A stretch of 38,500 nucleotides of DNA from an uncultured Clostridia bacterium (GCA_947624735.1 CANQLM010000003.1:1-38500); one strand, 5' to 3'; positions 1-8,921 are shown, counted from the first letter of the stretch. The notes: a model not told the origin generated them from the sequence alone. A program made the numbers and translations.

Positions 1-2
1 TA

Positions 3-116
3 GTAGTAATCGCAACTGGAAAATTAGAAAAGAAACTAACTGTTAAAGCAAAGAGATTTACTAAATCTGCTAAGAAACAAATCGAATCTTTAGGCGGAAA
101 AGCAGAGGTGATATAA
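3..116 (+). CDS. rplO: 50S ribosomal protein L15, C-terminal end (partial)
   Basis: The frame is open from base 3 and ends with TAA at 114-116. The 37 visible residues include [20 protein letters not shown] and end in [10 protein letters not shown], the basic tail and Gly-Gly-x-x-E/V ending typical of bacterial L15, a protein of the large ribosomal subunit. Its position directly upstream of secY is the universal spc-operon order. The 5' part lies outside the window. The stop is one base before the secY start, so the two are translationally coupled. Confidence 0.9.
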   Translation, partial: VVIATGKLEKKLTVKAKRFTKSAKKQIESLGGKAEVI

Positions 117-117
117 G

Positions 118-1443
118 TTGTTTAATACTTTAAAAAACGCTTTAAAAACACCTGAAATAAGGAAAAAAATATTATGGACAGTATTACTTTTAGTAATATT
201 TAGATTAGGTTGCTATATTACAATACCAATGGTTGATATAGTAAAATTGCAATCTACAATGAATTCTTATACAAATAGTGTAACAGGATTAATAAATATG
301 ATATCTGGAGGTGCTTTCTCTAGACTTTCAATATTTGCTATGTCAATTACACCTTATATTTCAGCTTCAATAGTTATTCAACTTCTAGGAATGGTTATAC
401 CTGCACTAGAAAGACTAACAAAAGAAGGTGGAGAAGAAGGAAGAAAGAAAATTGATAGATACACAAAATTAGTATCATTATTATTAGCACTAATTGAAGG
501 ATTAGGAATATATCTATCATACAAAAACTCTGGAATATTTGTTGAAGACAGTGCACTTACTGGATTTGTAGTTGTACTTTCATTAATTGCAGGTACATCA
601 CTTCTAATCTGGATTGGAGATAAAATATCTAGCAAAGGAATTGGAAACGGAATTTCAATGCTAATATTTGCAGGTATAGTATCAAGTATGCCACAAGCTG
701 TAACATCTATTGCTAGTTTAGCTTTCCAAGACGGAAAATTTAACACACTAGGACTAATCACTGCTATTTTAATGGCATTAGGAGCATTAGTTTTAGTAGT
801 TGCAGTAATATTTGTTCAACAAGCAGAAAGAAGAGTACCAGTACAATATTCAAAAAGAGTTGTAGGAAGAAGAATGGTTGGAGCACAAAATACTCATATA
901 CCAATTAAGCCAGCAATGGCAAGTGTACTTCCAATAATCTTTGCATCAGCATTTATGTCATTCCCAGGAATGATAATAAGTTTATTTGTAAGAGATATAG
1001 AAACAAAAACAGGTTTTTTAAGAGTACTATATAACTTTTCAATGGCAACATCTTCATCTGCAGTTGGATGGCAATATACAATAATCAATGCAATAGTATA
1101 TGTATTATTAATATTAGGATTTACCTATTTCTACACATATGCTACATTCAACCCAGCTGAAGTTGCAAATAATATAAAACAAAATGGTGGATTTATTCCT
1201 GGAATTAGAGCAGGAAAGCCAACAGCTGATTACTTATCATCAGTTCTATCAAAAATATTATTATTTGGTGGACTATTCTTATCAGCTATAGCAATACTTC
1301 CAATGCTTGCAAGAGTATCAGGATTAAATACAGCATTTGGTGGAACATCAATATTAATCGTAGTTGGTGTTGCAATAGAGTTAGGAGAACAATTACAATC
1401 ACAACTTGTAATGAGACATTATAAAGGATTCTTAGAAAAATAA
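118..1443 (+). CDS. secY: Protein translocase subunit SecY
   Basis: SecY forms the protein-conducting channel of the Sec translocon in the cytoplasmic membrane. The 441-residue product has the usual family length and about ten hydrophobic segments. It begins MFNTLKNALKTPEIRKKILW, a classic SecY N-terminus, and contains the conserved cytosolic stretch with QQAERRVPVQYSKR (about residues 235-248). It starts at TTG 118, with a strong GAGGTGAT ribosome site inside the end of rplO. The gene follows rplO and precedes adk as in most Firmicutes, but the 276 bases to adk hold a large structured repeat instead of a short spacer. Nothing in the protein looks broken. Confidence 0.97.
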   Translation: MFNTLKNALKTPEIRKKILWTVLLLVIFRLGCYITIPMVDIVKLQSTMNSYTNSVTGLINMISGGAFSRLSIFAMSITPYISASIVIQLLGMVIPALERLTKEGGEEGRKKIDRYTKLVSLLLALIEGLGIYLSYKNSGIFVEDSALTGFVVVLSLIAGTSLLIWIGDKISSKGIGNGISMLIFAGIVSSMPQAVTSIASLAFQDGKFNTLGLITAILMALGALVLVVAVIFVQQAERRVPVQYSKRVVGRRMVGAQNTHIPIKPAMASVLPIIFASAFMSFPGMIISLFVRDIETKTGFLRVLYNFSMATSSSAVGWQYTIINAIVYVLLILGFTYFYTYATFNPAEVANNIKQNGGFIPGIRAGKPTADYLSSVLSKILLFGGLFLSAIAILPMLARVSGLNTAFGGTSILIVVGVAIELGEQLQSQLVMRHYKGFLEK

Positions 1444-1702
1444 TAAAAGCCTAAAGTTTAGAAACTATCCTAATAAATTTTTCTATTATCAATAATTTAA
1501 TAATTTCTCGTGCCTTGTTGTCGCATCGCAATCTAAAGATTGCTTGCTCCAGCTAACGCATATAGCTGTTGTTACGAAAACAAGTTTTCGACAACATCTT
1601 AATTCGCACTTCGTTTGGTCGCTACGCGGCGACTCTAAATTATTAAATTATTTGATAACTAATAAAAATGTAGGATAGTTTCGTGGAACGGCTTTATTAT
1701 TA
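1443..1702 (+). repeat. Structured dispersed repeat, copy 1 (between secY and adk)
   Basis: The gap is filled by one large imperfect palindrome. The outer AT-rich arms (about 1443-1507 and 1636-1700) are complementary, for example GAAACTATCCT at 1461-1471 against AGGATAGTTTC at 1672-1682. They enclose a more GC-rich core (about 1505-1636) that recurs almost unchanged at 31851-31991. The core holds small hairpins: AATC-TAAA-GATT near 1530-1541; CAGCTA/TAGCTG at 1550-1568; a long one at 1567-1596 with CGAAAAC-AA-GTTTTCG; and GTCGC/GCGAC at 1618-1632. No open frame of note is present. It could be a MITE-like or palindromic element or a structured RNA; the family is not recognised. Lying inside an operon, it may act as an attenuator or processing site. 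Confidence 0.75.
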
Positions 1703-1719
1703 AAAAGGAGAGATTTATT

Positions 1720-2376
1720 ATGTATATAATTATGTTAGGTGCGCCAGGAAGTGGCAAAGGTACAATAGGAAACGAGATTTGTAAAAAATATAATTTAACA
1801 CATTTGTCTACAGGAGATATTTTTAGAGATGAAATAAAAAGACAGACAGAATTAGGAAAAAAGGCAAATGAATACATATCAAAAGGAAATTTAGTTCCTG
1901 ATGAAATAACAATAGCTATGGTAGAAGAAAAACTTTCACAGCTTGATAAAGTTTTGCTTGATGGTTTCCCAAGAACTATTAACCAAGCAGAAAAGTTAAA
2001 TGAAATTTTAAATAGAAAAGGAACAAAAGTTACAGCAGTAATTAATTTAAATGTTCCAGATGAAGACATAATTAAAAGAACATCAAGTAGAGTAGTGTGC
2101 TCAAATAAAGAATGTTCAGCAACATTTAATACAATATTTATGCCACCAAAACAAGAAGGAATTTGCGATGTATGTGGTTCTAAATTAATAGTTAGAGATG
2201 ATGATAAACCAGAAACAATAAAGGAAAGATTAAATGTTTACTATAAAAATACAGAACCTTTAATTGATTTCTATAAAGAGCAAGGTTTATTAGAACAAAT
2301 TGATATAGATATTTATTCTCCAACTACTAAGGAAGATACTACAAGAAAAGCATTTGAAATAATAGAAGGAAAATAA
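1720..2376 (+). CDS. adk: Adenylate kinase
   Basis: Adenylate kinase interconverts ATP + AMP and 2 ADP in the cytoplasm. The 218-residue protein has the P-loop GAPGSGKGT at residues 7-15, the DGFPRT motif at 81-86 and a long-type LID domain. The LID carries four cysteines (C127, C132, C149, C152), the structural zinc site typical of Gram-positive Adk. The ATG at 1720 is preceded by AAGGAG. It follows the structured repeat after secY and sits one base upstream of map, the normal secY-adk-map order, so it probably depends on readthrough of the repeat or on a promoter inside it. Confidence 0.97.
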   Translation: MYIIMLGAPGSGKGTIGNEICKKYNLTHLSTGDIFRDEIKRQTELGKKANEYISKGNLVPDEITIAMVEEKLSQLDKVLLDGFPRTINQAEKLNEILNRKGTKVTAVINLNVPDEDIIKRTSSRVVCSNKECSATFNTIFMPPKQEGICDVCGSKLIVRDDDKPETIKERLNVYYKNTEPLIDFYKEQGLLEQIDIDIYSPTTKEDTTRKAFEIIEGK

Positions 2377-2377
2377 A

Positions 2378-3148
2378 ATGGTTACGATTAAATCTAAATC
2401 TGAAATAGAAAAAATGCGAGAAGCATGTAGAATAGCAAATCTAGCGCAAAAAGCTGTAGAACAAGCAATAAGACCGGGAATATCAACGTTAGAGTTAGAT
2501 AAAATTGCAGAAAAAGCCATGAGAGAAAATGGTGCCATTCCAGCAGAAAAAGGGTATCCAAGTGGAATGAGAGGAGTACCAGATTTTCCAGGCTCTATAT
2601 GTGCTTCAATAAATGATAATATTATACATGGTATTCCATCAAAAAACATGATATTACTAGAAGGAGATATTATTAGTATTGATTTAGTTGCATACAAAGA
2701 TGGATTTAATGGTGACTGTGCAAGAACTTATACAGTTGGAAATGTTTCGCAAGATGCAAAAAATTTGATAAAAGTAACTAAAGAGGCTTTTTTTGAAGGA
2801 ATAAAATTCGCAAAAAAAGGCTTTAGACTAGGTGACATTAGTCATGCAATAGGAGAATATGTTAATAAAAATGGATATTCTGTAATAAAAGAATTTGAAG
2901 GACATGGAATTGGAAGAGAAATGCATGAAGATCCAGGAATTCCTAACTTTGGCAAAGCAGGTAGAGGTATTAGGCTAGAACCAGGTATGACACTTGCTAT
3001 AGAACCAATGGTAACAGCAGGAAAACCAGACATTGTTCAGGGTGAAGATGGTTGGTCAATTTGGACCTTAGATGAGAGCTTATCAGCTCACTATGAAAAT
3101 ACAATTTTAATTACAGAAAAAGAGCCAGAAATATTGACATTAGTATAA
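2378..3148 (+). CDS. map: Methionine aminopeptidase, type I
   Basis: Removes the initiator methionine from nascent proteins. The 256-residue protein has the full dinuclear metal site of type I MetAP: D102, D113, H176, E209 and E240, with the active-site H84; spacing matches the E. coli enzyme with an offset of five. The ATG is one base after the adk stop, and GAAGGA at the end of adk serves as ribosome site. The last codons overlap the -35 box of the infA promoter. In many Bacilli a small KOW-domain gene lies between map and infA; it is absent here, where the gap is only 74 bases. Confidence 0.97.
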   Translation: MVTIKSKSEIEKMREACRIANLAQKAVEQAIRPGISTLELDKIAEKAMRENGAIPAEKGYPSGMRGVPDFPGSICASINDNIIHGIPSKNMILLEGDIISIDLVAYKDGFNGDCARTYTVGNVSQDAKNLIKVTKEAFFEGIKFAKKGFRLGDISHAIGEYVNKNGYSVIKEFEGHGIGREMHEDPGIPNFGKAGRGIRLEPGMTLAIEPMVTAGKPDIVQGEDGWSIWTLDESLSAHYENTILITEKEPEILTLV

Positions 3149-3162
3149 AAATATTATATAAT
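3134..3162 (+). promoter_or_regulatory. Consensus sigma-A promoter for infA and downstream ribosomal genes
   Basis: TTGACA at 3134-3139, a 17-base spacer and TATAAT at 3157-3162 match the vegetative consensus perfectly. The -35 box lies in the last codons of map and the -10 box just past its stop. Transcription should start near 3169, giving a leader of about 54 bases before infA. This allows infA-rpmJ-rpsM and the alpha-operon genes to be made independently of the secY transcript that must cross the structured repeat. Confidence 0.8.
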
Positions 3163-3222
3163 AACTATTGTGTTATTATCGACTATTATGTCAATAAGCA
3201 AAAATAGGAGGCTTTATAATAT

Positions 3223-3441
3223 ATGTCTAAAGAGGATGTAATTGAAGTAGAAGGTACAGTTTCAGAAGCTTTACCAAATACATTATTCAAAGTAAAATTA
3301 GAAAATGGACATGAAATTTTAGCTCATATTTCTGGAAAATTAAGAATGAACTATATAAAAATTTTACCAGGTGATAAAGTTAAAATTGAACTTTCTCCTT
3401 ATGACCTTAGCAAAGGTAGAATAACATGGAGAGCAAAATAA
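3223..3441 (+). CDS. infA: Translation initiation factor IF-1
   Basis: IF-1 binds the A site of the 30S subunit during initiation. The 72-residue length is exactly that of the family, and the single S1/OB-fold sequence is textbook: [19 protein letters not shown] at the start, [17 protein letters not shown] in the middle and a GRITWRAK ending. The ATG is preceded by AATAGGAGG. A consensus promoter lies about 60 bases upstream, and a long hairpin follows before rpmJ. Confidence 0.97.
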   Translation: MSKEDVIEVEGTVSEALPNTLFKVKLENGHEILAHISGKLRMNYIKILPGDKVKIELSPYDLSKGRITWRAK

Positions 3442-3450
3442 AATTAACCT

Positions 3451-3514
3451 AATGAAGTTGAAGTGTGAAGTGAGATGTAAACTACTTTACATTTGACTTC
3501 ACATATCAACCATT
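3451..3514 (+). other. Long intercistronic hairpin between infA and rpmJ
   Basis: The bases form a nearly continuous stem-loop. The inner arms, TGTGAAGTGAGATGTAAA (3464-3481) and TTTACATTTGACTTCACA (3486-3503), match at 16 of 18 positions around a 4-base loop. The outer bases AATG/CATT and GTTGA/TCAAC extend it. No U-tract follows, so it is not a standard terminator; it could stabilise the infA message, form an RNase III site, or be a decayed palindromic repeat. Confidence 0.6.
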
Positions 3515-3541
3515 AGAAGCAAATATAGGAGGTGTATCAGA

Positions 3542-3655
3542 ATGAAGGTAAGACCATCTGTAAAGAAAATGTGCGATAAGTGCAAAGTAATCAAAAGAAA
3601 AGGTGTAGTTAGAGTAATATGCGAAAATCCAAAGCATAAACAAAGACAAGGATAA
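3542..3655 (+). CDS. rpmJ: 50S ribosomal protein L36
   Basis: Small protein of the large subunit. The 37-residue frame begins [15 protein letters not shown] and ends KHKQRQG, the standard L36 sequence. The zinc ligands C11, C14, C27 and H32 are all present, so this is the zinc-containing (C+) form. The ATG is preceded by a strong ATAGGAGGTG site. It lies between infA and rpsM, the usual place, but is set off from both by intergenic hairpins. Confidence 0.96.
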   Translation: MKVRPSVKKMCDKCKVIKRKGVVRVICENPKHKQRQG

Positions 3656-3670
3656 TTAATTTTAGATATC

Positions 3671-3715
3671 AACACAAATCTAGCAAGCGGCTGATTTAGA
3701 TTTGTGTTTATATAT
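3671..3715 (+). terminator. Hairpin after rpmJ, possible attenuator
   Basis: A perfect 12-base stem (AACACAAATCTA at 3671-3682 with TAGATTTGTGTT at 3697-3708) closes a 14-base loop and is followed by TATATATAT rather than a clean U-run. It may act as a partial terminator separating infA-rpmJ from rpsM. Confidence 0.45.
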
Positions 3716-3735
3716 ATGTCAAAAATTTTCTAAAG

Positions 3736-3801
3736 ACTATTTAAGCAATAATGTATTAATGAAAACCTTTCAAAATTAATATATTCTTTAGTTTAAATAG
3801 T
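3736..3801 (+). other. Imperfect inverted repeat in the rpsM leader
   Basis: The 229-base rpmJ-rpsM gap holds, besides the hairpin at 3671-3708, a second imperfect palindrome. ACTATTTAA at 3736-3744 pairs with TTAAATAGT at 3793-3801, and the inner arms near 3750-3760 and 3775-3785 also pair. I see no clear promoter. It might be a leader for control of the alpha operon, but no known leader family is recognised. Confidence 0.35.
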
Positions 3802-3884
3802 GCATTTCACCTTTAGAAACCTATGACAACACTTTAAAAATTTAAACAAAAACAAAAATTTAACAAAAAGAAAGAGGTGTAAAA

Positions 3885-4256
3885 ATGGCTCGTTTAGCAG
3901 GAGTTGATCTACCTAAAGAAAAAAGAGTAGAAATAGGACTAACATATATTTATGGAATAGGCTTAAAAAGGTCTCAAAAAATACTTAAAGATGCTGGAGT
4001 AAATCCAGACATTAGAGTAAAAGACTTAACAGCAGACCAAGAGCAAGCTATAAGAAAAGCTATGGCTGAATATACTGTTGAGGGTGATTTAAGAAGAGAA
4101 GTAGCTTTAAACATAAAACAATTAGTTGAAATGGGATGCTACAGAGGTATGAGACATAAAAAAGGTCTTCCAGTAAGAGGACAAAGAACAAAAACAAATG
4201 CTCGTACAAGAAAAGGACCAAGAAAATTAGTTAGCAAAAGCAAAGCTGACAAATAA
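3885..4256 (+). CDS. rpsM: 30S ribosomal protein S13
   Basis: S13 sits in the head of the small subunit and contacts the 50S subunit and P-site tRNA. The 123-residue product begins [20 protein letters not shown], includes the helix-hairpin [12 protein letters not shown], the [16 protein letters not shown] segment and the basic tail [13 protein letters not shown]. Start ATG follows AAAGAGGTG. First gene of the rpsM-rpsK-rpsD-rpoA-rplQ (alpha) block, with 27 bases to rpsK. Confidence 0.97.
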   Translation: MARLAGVDLPKEKRVEIGLTYIYGIGLKRSQKILKDAGVNPDIRVKDLTADQEQAIRKAMAEYTVEGDLRREVALNIKQLVEMGCYRGMRHKKGLPVRGQRTKTNARTRKGPRKLVSKSKADK

Positions 4257-4283
4257 TTGAATTTTTAGGGAAGGAGAAAAATA

Positions 4284-4685
4284 ATGGCTACAGCAAAAAA
4301 AGAGGCTAAAAAAACAACAAGAAGAAGAGTTAGCAAAAATATAGAAAGTGGTAAAGCACACATTCATTCAAGTTTTAACAATACTATAGTTTCAATAACT
4401 GACGTTCAAGGAAATGTTTTATCTTGGGCAAGTGCTGGAGAACTTGGATTTAAAGGTTCAAGAAAAAGTACACCTTTCGCAGCTGGCGAAGTTGCTGAAA
4501 CAGCAGCTAAATCTGCTATGGAACATGGCCTTAAAACAGTTGAAGTATATGTAAAAGGACCAGGAGCAGGTCGTGAATCTGCAATTAGGTCTTTACAAAC
4601 AGCAGGTCTAGAAATTACATCAATTAAAGATGTAACACCAATTCCACACAATGGATGCAGACCACCAAAAAGAAGAAGAGTTTAA
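4284..4685 (+). CDS. rpsK: 30S ribosomal protein S11
   Basis: S11 lies on the platform of the small subunit. The 133-residue product has the typical [16 protein letters not shown] and [11 protein letters not shown] motifs and the conserved C-terminus [18 protein letters not shown], with a lysine-rich N-terminus as in many clostridia. The ATG follows GGGAAGGAG. It is in the normal position between rpsM and rpsD. Confidence 0.97.
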   Translation: MATAKKEAKKTTRRRVSKNIESGKAHIHSSFNNTIVSITDVQGNVLSWASAGELGFKGSRKSTPFAAGEVAETAAKSAMEHGLKTVEVYVKGPGAGRESAIRSLQTAGLEITSIKDVTPIPHNGCRPPKRRRV

Positions 4686-4745
4686 TCAAAATTTAATTAT
4701 GAAACAAATACAACTAAGCTATAAAAATATGAAAGGAGAAATAAA

Positions 4746-5372
4746 ATGTCAAGATATAAAGACGAAGTTTGCCGTATCTGCCGTAGAGAAGGACAAAAGT
4801 TATTCTTAAAAGGTGAAAGATGCTATTCTGACAAATGTAGTATTAGTAGAAGAAACTATGCTCCAGGACAAAATGGACAGAAAAAAGCAAAACTTTCTGA
4901 ATACGGAACACAATTAAGAGAAAAGCAAAAAACAAAGTCATTCTATGGTGTTGGAGAAAAGCAATTTAGAAAATACTATACAATGGCTACAAAAACTAAA
5001 GGAAAAACAGGTGAAGCTTTATTAACATTATTAGAAAGTAGACTAGATAATGTTGTATATAGACTAGGATTTGCAAGTTCTAGAACTCAAGCTAGAATGC
5101 TTGTAACACATGGTGCATTTGATGTAAATGGAAAGAAAGTTAATATTCCATCTTACTTAATCAAAGCAGGAGATGTAATAAGCGTTAGAGAAATAAAAAA
5201 AGACAACGGAACAATCAAATCAGCATTAGAGTCAAATGAAGCTAGACCAGTTCCAACTTGGCTTGAAAAAGACGCAGAAAAATTAACAGGTAAAGTTGTT
5301 AGATTAGCAGCAAGAGAAGACATTGATTTACCAGTAGAAGAGCATTTAATAGTAGAGCTTTACTCAAAGTAA
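4746..5372 (+). CDS. rpsD: 30S ribosomal protein S4
   Basis: S4 is a primary binder of 16S rRNA and nucleates the small-subunit body. The 208-residue protein has a zinc site in its N-terminal domain (C9, C12, C26, C31), so it is the C+ form, and an S4 RNA-binding domain with [27 protein letters not shown] precedes the ATG. In this genome rpsD lies within the alpha operon, whereas Bacillus subtilis has it elsewhere under autogenous control. Confidence 0.97.
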   Translation: MSRYKDEVCRICRREGQKLFLKGERCYSDKCSISRRNYAPGQNGQKKAKLSEYGTQLREKQKTKSFYGVGEKQFRKYYTMATKTKGKTGEALLTLLESRLDNVVYRLGFASSRTQARMLVTHGAFDVNGKKVNIPSYLIKAGDVISVREIKKDNGTIKSALESNEARPVPTWLEKDAEKLTGKVVRLAAREDIDLPVEEHLIVELYSK

Positions 5373-5420
5373 TATTAATTGTTTTAATTTTAATTTTTAA
5401 TAAATTATTAGGAGGTAAGA

Positions 5421-6368
5421 ATGATAGAATTTGAAAAGCCAAATATTAAGTGTGTAGAGATAGATAAAGTAACTAACTATGGTAAATTCGTATGCGAACC
5501 ATTAGAGAGAGGATACGGAATTACAATAGGTAACTCTTTAAGAAGAATACTACTTTCTTCACTACCAGGAAGCGCTATCAAAAGTGTTAAAATTGAAGGA
5601 GCAGAACATGAATTTACTACAATACCAAATGTTGTAGAAGATGTTCCAGAACTAATTTTAAATTTAAAAATGGTTAGATTTAAATTAGATAAAAATGAAG
5701 AAAAAACACTTAGATTAGACTTTAAAGGTGAAGGTGAAGTTAAGGCTGGAGATATCATTACAGATGGAACTGTAGAAATACTAAATCCTGATTTGCATAT
5801 TGCAACAGTATCAAAAGGTGGTTCTTTACACCTAGATATGGTAGCAGATATGGGAAGAGGATACAATACTGCAGAAAAAAACAAAACTCCAAATCAACCA
5901 ATAGGAGTAATATCAATAGACTCAATCTATTCTCCTGTTAAAAAAGTAAATTATAATGTAGAGAATACTAGAGTTGGACAAATGGTTGATTATGATAAAT
6001 TAACTATCGAATTATGGACAGACGGTAGCTTAGAACCATATGAAGCATTAAGTTTAGCTGCTAAGGTTCTAACAGAACATTTAAAACTATTTGTAGATTT
6101 ATCAGAAACTGCAAAAAATACTCAAATAATGGTTGAAAAAGAAGAAGACCAAAAAGAAAAGACATTAGAAATGCCAATAGAAGAACTTGAATTATCAGTT
6201 AGGTCATTTAACTGCTTAAAGAGGTCAGGAGTATCAACAGTAGGAGATTTGACAAAGAGAACAGAAAATGACATGATGAAAGTTAAAAACCTTGGAAAGA
6301 AATCACTAGAAGAAGTAATTGAAAAATTACATAATCTAGGACTTGATTTAATGAAAGAGGAAGAATAA
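5421..6368 (+). CDS. rpoA: DNA-directed RNA polymerase alpha subunit
   Basis: Alpha dimerises to start RNA polymerase assembly and contacts UP elements and activators through its C-terminal domain. The 315-residue length is standard. The N-terminal domain has the [20 protein letters not shown] signature. The C-terminal domain shows the helix-hairpin region with [13 protein letters not shown] and [19 protein letters not shown] precedes the ATG. It lies between rpsD and rplQ. Confidence 0.98.
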   Translation: MIEFEKPNIKCVEIDKVTNYGKFVCEPLERGYGITIGNSLRRILLSSLPGSAIKSVKIEGAEHEFTTIPNVVEDVPELILNLKMVRFKLDKNEEKTLRLDFKGEGEVKAGDIITDGTVEILNPDLHIATVSKGGSLHLDMVADMGRGYNTAEKNKTPNQPIGVISIDSIYSPVKKVNYNVENTRVGQMVDYDKLTIELWTDGSLEPYEALSLAAKVLTEHLKLFVDLSETAKNTQIMVEKEEDQKEKTLEMPIEELELSVRSFNCLKRSGVSTVGDLTKRTENDMMKVKNLGKKSLEEVIEKLHNLGLDLMKEEE

Positions 6369-6408
6369 TTTTAACCATATAAATTCTTAAAAAAGGAAGG
6401 TGAAAAAA

Positions 6409-6930
6409 GTGCCAAATAGAAAATTAGGAAGAACAACTGATATACGTTTAGCAATGTTAAAAAGCTTAACATCAGATTTACTTTTACATGAAAAAATTGA
6501 AACTACTGAAGCTAGAGCTAAAGAAGTAAAAGCAATAGCAGATAGTTTAATAGCATTAGCTATTAAAGAAAAAGACAATTTTGAAGAAGTAGAAGTAAAA
6601 GTTGTTAAAGCAAAACTAGATAGCAAAGGTAATAAAGAGACTGAACTAGTAAAAAGCAAAAACGGAAAAGAATTCTTAAAAGTTGTTAAAGAAGAGAAAA
6701 AAGAAAAAAGACAAAAAGATAAACCATCTAGATTAAATGCTAGAAGAAAAATGATGACAAAACTTAATAAAGTTAAAGACAGCGAAGGAAATAAAGTAGA
6801 TTTAACAGATAAATTATTTAATGTAATAGCACCAAAATATGCATCAAGAGTAGGTGGATATACACAAATAATTAAGAAAGGTGCTCGTAGAGGAGACTCA
6901 GCAGAAACTGTTATATTAAAACTAGTTTAA
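6409..6930 (+). CDS. rplQ: 50S ribosomal protein L17 with a large internal insertion
   Basis: L17 is a protein of the large subunit near the exit tunnel. The start is set at GTG 6409, because GGAAGG at 6395-6400 is correctly spaced for it; an in-frame GTG at 6400 would overlap that site. The product (173 residues) begins MPNRKLGRTTDIRLAMLKSL and ends with GGYTQIIKKGARRGDSAE and an ILKLV tail, both standard L17. Typical L17 is about 115-125 residues; about 50 extra, highly charged residues (roughly 55-107) are inserted before the SRLNARRKMM helix. The insertion is in frame and lysine/glutamate rich. Last gene of the operon. Confidence 0.95.
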   Translation: MPNRKLGRTTDIRLAMLKSLTSDLLLHEKIETTEARAKEVKAIADSLIALAIKEKDNFEEVEVKVVKAKLDSKGNKETELVKSKNGKEFLKVVKEEKKEKRQKDKPSRLNARRKMMTKLNKVKDSEGNKVDLTDKLFNVIAPKYASRVGGYTQIIKKGARRGDSAETVILKLV

Positions 6931-6934
6931 GAAA

Positions 6935-6978
6935 TAAAAAATTGGGGGATTTTAAGATTCTCCTAATTTTTTTATTAC
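6935..6978 (+). terminator. Rho-independent terminator of the ribosomal operon
   Basis: A-rich bases and ATTGGGGGAT (6941-6950) pair with ATTCTCCTAAT, partly through G-U pairs, and the stem runs into a seven-base T tract. It lies just after rplQ. Confidence 0.75.
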
Positions 6979-7027
6979 TAAAATTAAAAATGAATGGCAA
7001 GTAGTTTAAATTTCTTGTATTCAAAGG

Positions 7028-7056
7028 TTTACAAAATGCTAAATTTAGGGTATAAT
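7028..7056 (+). promoter_or_regulatory. Sigma-A promoter of lysS
   Basis: TTTACA at 7028-7033, a 17-base spacer and TATAAT at 7051-7056. The predicted start is near 7063, about 23 bases before the ATG, so the leader is short and lysS is not under T-box control here. Confidence 0.75.
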
Positions 7057-7085
7057 TAAACATATTGAAAAAAGGAGAAAATAAA

Positions 7086-8600
7086 ATGCAAGAGAATAAT
7101 AATGAAAATGTAGAGGATGTAGAATTAGACATGAACCATCTAATGCAAGTTAGAAGGGAAAAATTAGATAAACTAGTAGCAAGTGGAAAAAATCCATTTG
7201 AAATAACTAAATTTGATAGAACACACACAAGTAAACAAATTGTTGATAACTATGCTGAATTAGAGCAAAAAGATGTAACTGTTGCCGGAAGATTAATGGC
7301 AAAAAGAATAATGGGAAAAGCATCATTTTGCCATATACAAGATGAAAGTGGAAAAATACAAAGTTATGTAAGTATAAACGATTTAGGTGAAGAAAGTTAT
7401 CAAGCATTTAAAGAATATGATATTGGAGATATTATAGGAATAACTGGATTTGTATTTAAAACAAGAACAGAAGAAATTTCTATACATGCAAAAAAAGTTG
7501 TTCTTCTAACTAAATCTCTAAAACCACTTCCTGAAAAATTCCATGGCTTGAAGGATACAGATTTAAGATATAGACAAAGATATGTTGACCTAATAGTAAA
7601 TCCAGAAGTTAAAGATACATTTATTAAAAGAACAATGATTATAAAAGAACTAAGAAAAATATTAGATGAAAAAGGATATTTAGAAGTAGAAACACCTATT
7701 TTAAACAATTTAATAACAGGAGATTCTGCAAGACCATTTGAAACTCATCATCATACTTTAGACTTAGATATGTATTTAAGAATAGCACCAGAGCTTAATT
7801 TAAAAAGATTAATTGTAGGTGGATTTAATAAAGTTTATGAAATATGCAGAAACTTTAGAAATGAAGGAATGGATATAAAACATAATCCTGAGTTTACAAA
7901 TATGGAACTTTACTCTGCATATGAAGATTATAATGACATGATGGATATAACAGAAGAAATCGTTTCAAAATTAGCAATAAAGACAACTGGAAGTACAAAA
8001 ATAACATATCAAGGAACAGAAATAGACTTAACACCACCATGGAATAGAGTAACAATGATAGATGCTATAAAAAATGAAACTGGTATAGATTTTAATTTGA
8101 TAAAAACAAATGAAGAAGCACAAAAAATTGCACAAGAAAAGAATGTAGAACTTGAAGATGGAAAAAAGACAAGAGGCCATATTATAAATGAATTCTTTGA
8201 AACTTTTGTAGAAGAAACATTAATTGAACCAACATTTATAATAGATTATCCAATTGAAGTATCACCTCTTACAAAAAAGAAAAAGGATAACCCAGAACTT
8301 ACAGAAAGATTTGAACTTTATATTGGTGGAAGAGAGTATGCAAATGCATATTCTGAGTTAAATGATCCAATAGACCAATATGAAAGATTAAAGAAGCAAG
8401 CAGAAGCTAGAGCAAATGGAGATGCAGAAGCGGGTATGATGGATGAAGATTTCGTAAATGCTTTAGAGATTGGAATGCCACCAACAGGAGGATTAGGAAT
8501 AGGACTAGATAGATTAATTATGCTTCTTACAGACTCAGCATCAATAAGAGATGTACTATTATTCCCAACTATGAAACCACTTGCTGACAATGGAAAATGA
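7086..8600 (+). CDS. lysS: Lysyl-tRNA synthetase, class II
   Basis: Charges tRNA-Lys with lysine in the cytoplasm. The 504-residue product has an N-terminal OB-fold anticodon-binding domain, then the class II catalytic core. Motif 2 has FRNEG at residues 257-261 and motif 3 has GGLGIGLDR at 469-476. The ATG at 7086 is chosen because AAAGGAG is eight bases upstream; an in-frame TTG at 7065 lies at the predicted transcription start and has no ribosome site. It is a single-gene unit flanked by its own promoter and a bidirectional terminator. Confidence 0.97.
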   Translation: MQENNNENVEDVELDMNHLMQVRREKLDKLVASGKNPFEITKFDRTHTSKQIVDNYAELEQKDVTVAGRLMAKRIMGKASFCHIQDESGKIQSYVSINDLGEESYQAFKEYDIGDIIGITGFVFKTRTEEISIHAKKVVLLTKSLKPLPEKFHGLKDTDLRYRQRYVDLIVNPEVKDTFIKRTMIIKELRKILDEKGYLEVETPILNNLITGDSARPFETHHHTLDLDMYLRIAPELNLKRLIVGGFNKVYEICRNFRNEGMDIKHNPEFTNMELYSAYEDYNDMMDITEEIVSKLAIKTTGSTKITYQGTEIDLTPPWNRVTMIDAIKNETGIDFNLIKTNEEAQKIAQEKNVELEDGKKTRGHIINEFFETFVEETLIEPTFIIDYPIEVSPLTKKKKDNPELTERFELYIGGREYANAYSELNDPIDQYERLKKQAEARANGDAEAGMMDEDFVNALEIGMPPTGGLGIGLDRLIMLLTDSASIRDVLLFPTMKPLADNGK

Positions 8601-8670
8601 AAATTATGCAAATGTAAACAATGTTGATAAAAAATATTAAAGATATTCACAAACATAGATTAAATGAGGC

Positions 8671-8716
8671 AAACAAAAAACTCTCAACTTTTTAAGTAGA
8701 GAGCTTTTTGTTTTTT
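8671..8716. terminator. Bidirectional terminator between lysS and the minus-strand cassette
   Basis: AAACAAAAAACTCTC (8671-8685) pairs with GAGAGCTTTTTGTTTT (8700-8715). Read on + it ends in a T-run after lysS; read on the minus strand it ends GAGAGTTTTTTG and would stop transcription of the two small genes. Confidence 0.8.
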
Positions 8717-8726
8717 GTAGATATGC

Positions 8727-8921
8727 TTAAAGGTTAAGCATATCGAGGTAGTAGTCAAAGAGGTTAGTACCAGGGGTAACCATAAGGTCAGGAACCTCTT
8801 TGAGCTTTTGAATTGCTACGGAATCGATCTTAACAGGAGCGGGAGTCGGCACTTTGGCTTCAATACCACCGTAGGTGAAATTAGAACCAAAGACGTTTGA
8901 GTAAAGAGACTCAGGATACAT
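8727..8921 (-). CDS. Small hypothetical protein of a GC-richer cassette
   Basis: No family is recognised. The 64-residue product starts MYPESLYSNVFGSNFTYGG, is proline- and valine-rich in the middle (KVPTPAPVKIDSVAIQKL) and ends FDYYLDMLNL. It has no signal peptide or membrane helix. The start is placed at 8921 because GAAAGGAG lies seven bases upstream; an in-frame ATG at 8972 overlaps the preceding gene and lacks such a site. It is 26 bases behind the other cassette gene and ends close to the shared terminator. Base composition is clearly higher in G+C than the rest of the window, suggesting horizontal transfer. Confidence 0.6.
   Translation of the reverse strand: MYPESLYSNVFGSNFTYGGIEAKVPTPAPVKIDSVAIQKLKEVPDLMVTPGTNLFDYYLDMLNL

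Noticed and set aside
3656-3884. Enterobacterial S4-type pseudoknot in the rpsM leader
   Set aside because: There are inverted repeats but I cannot match them to the known S4 target structure.
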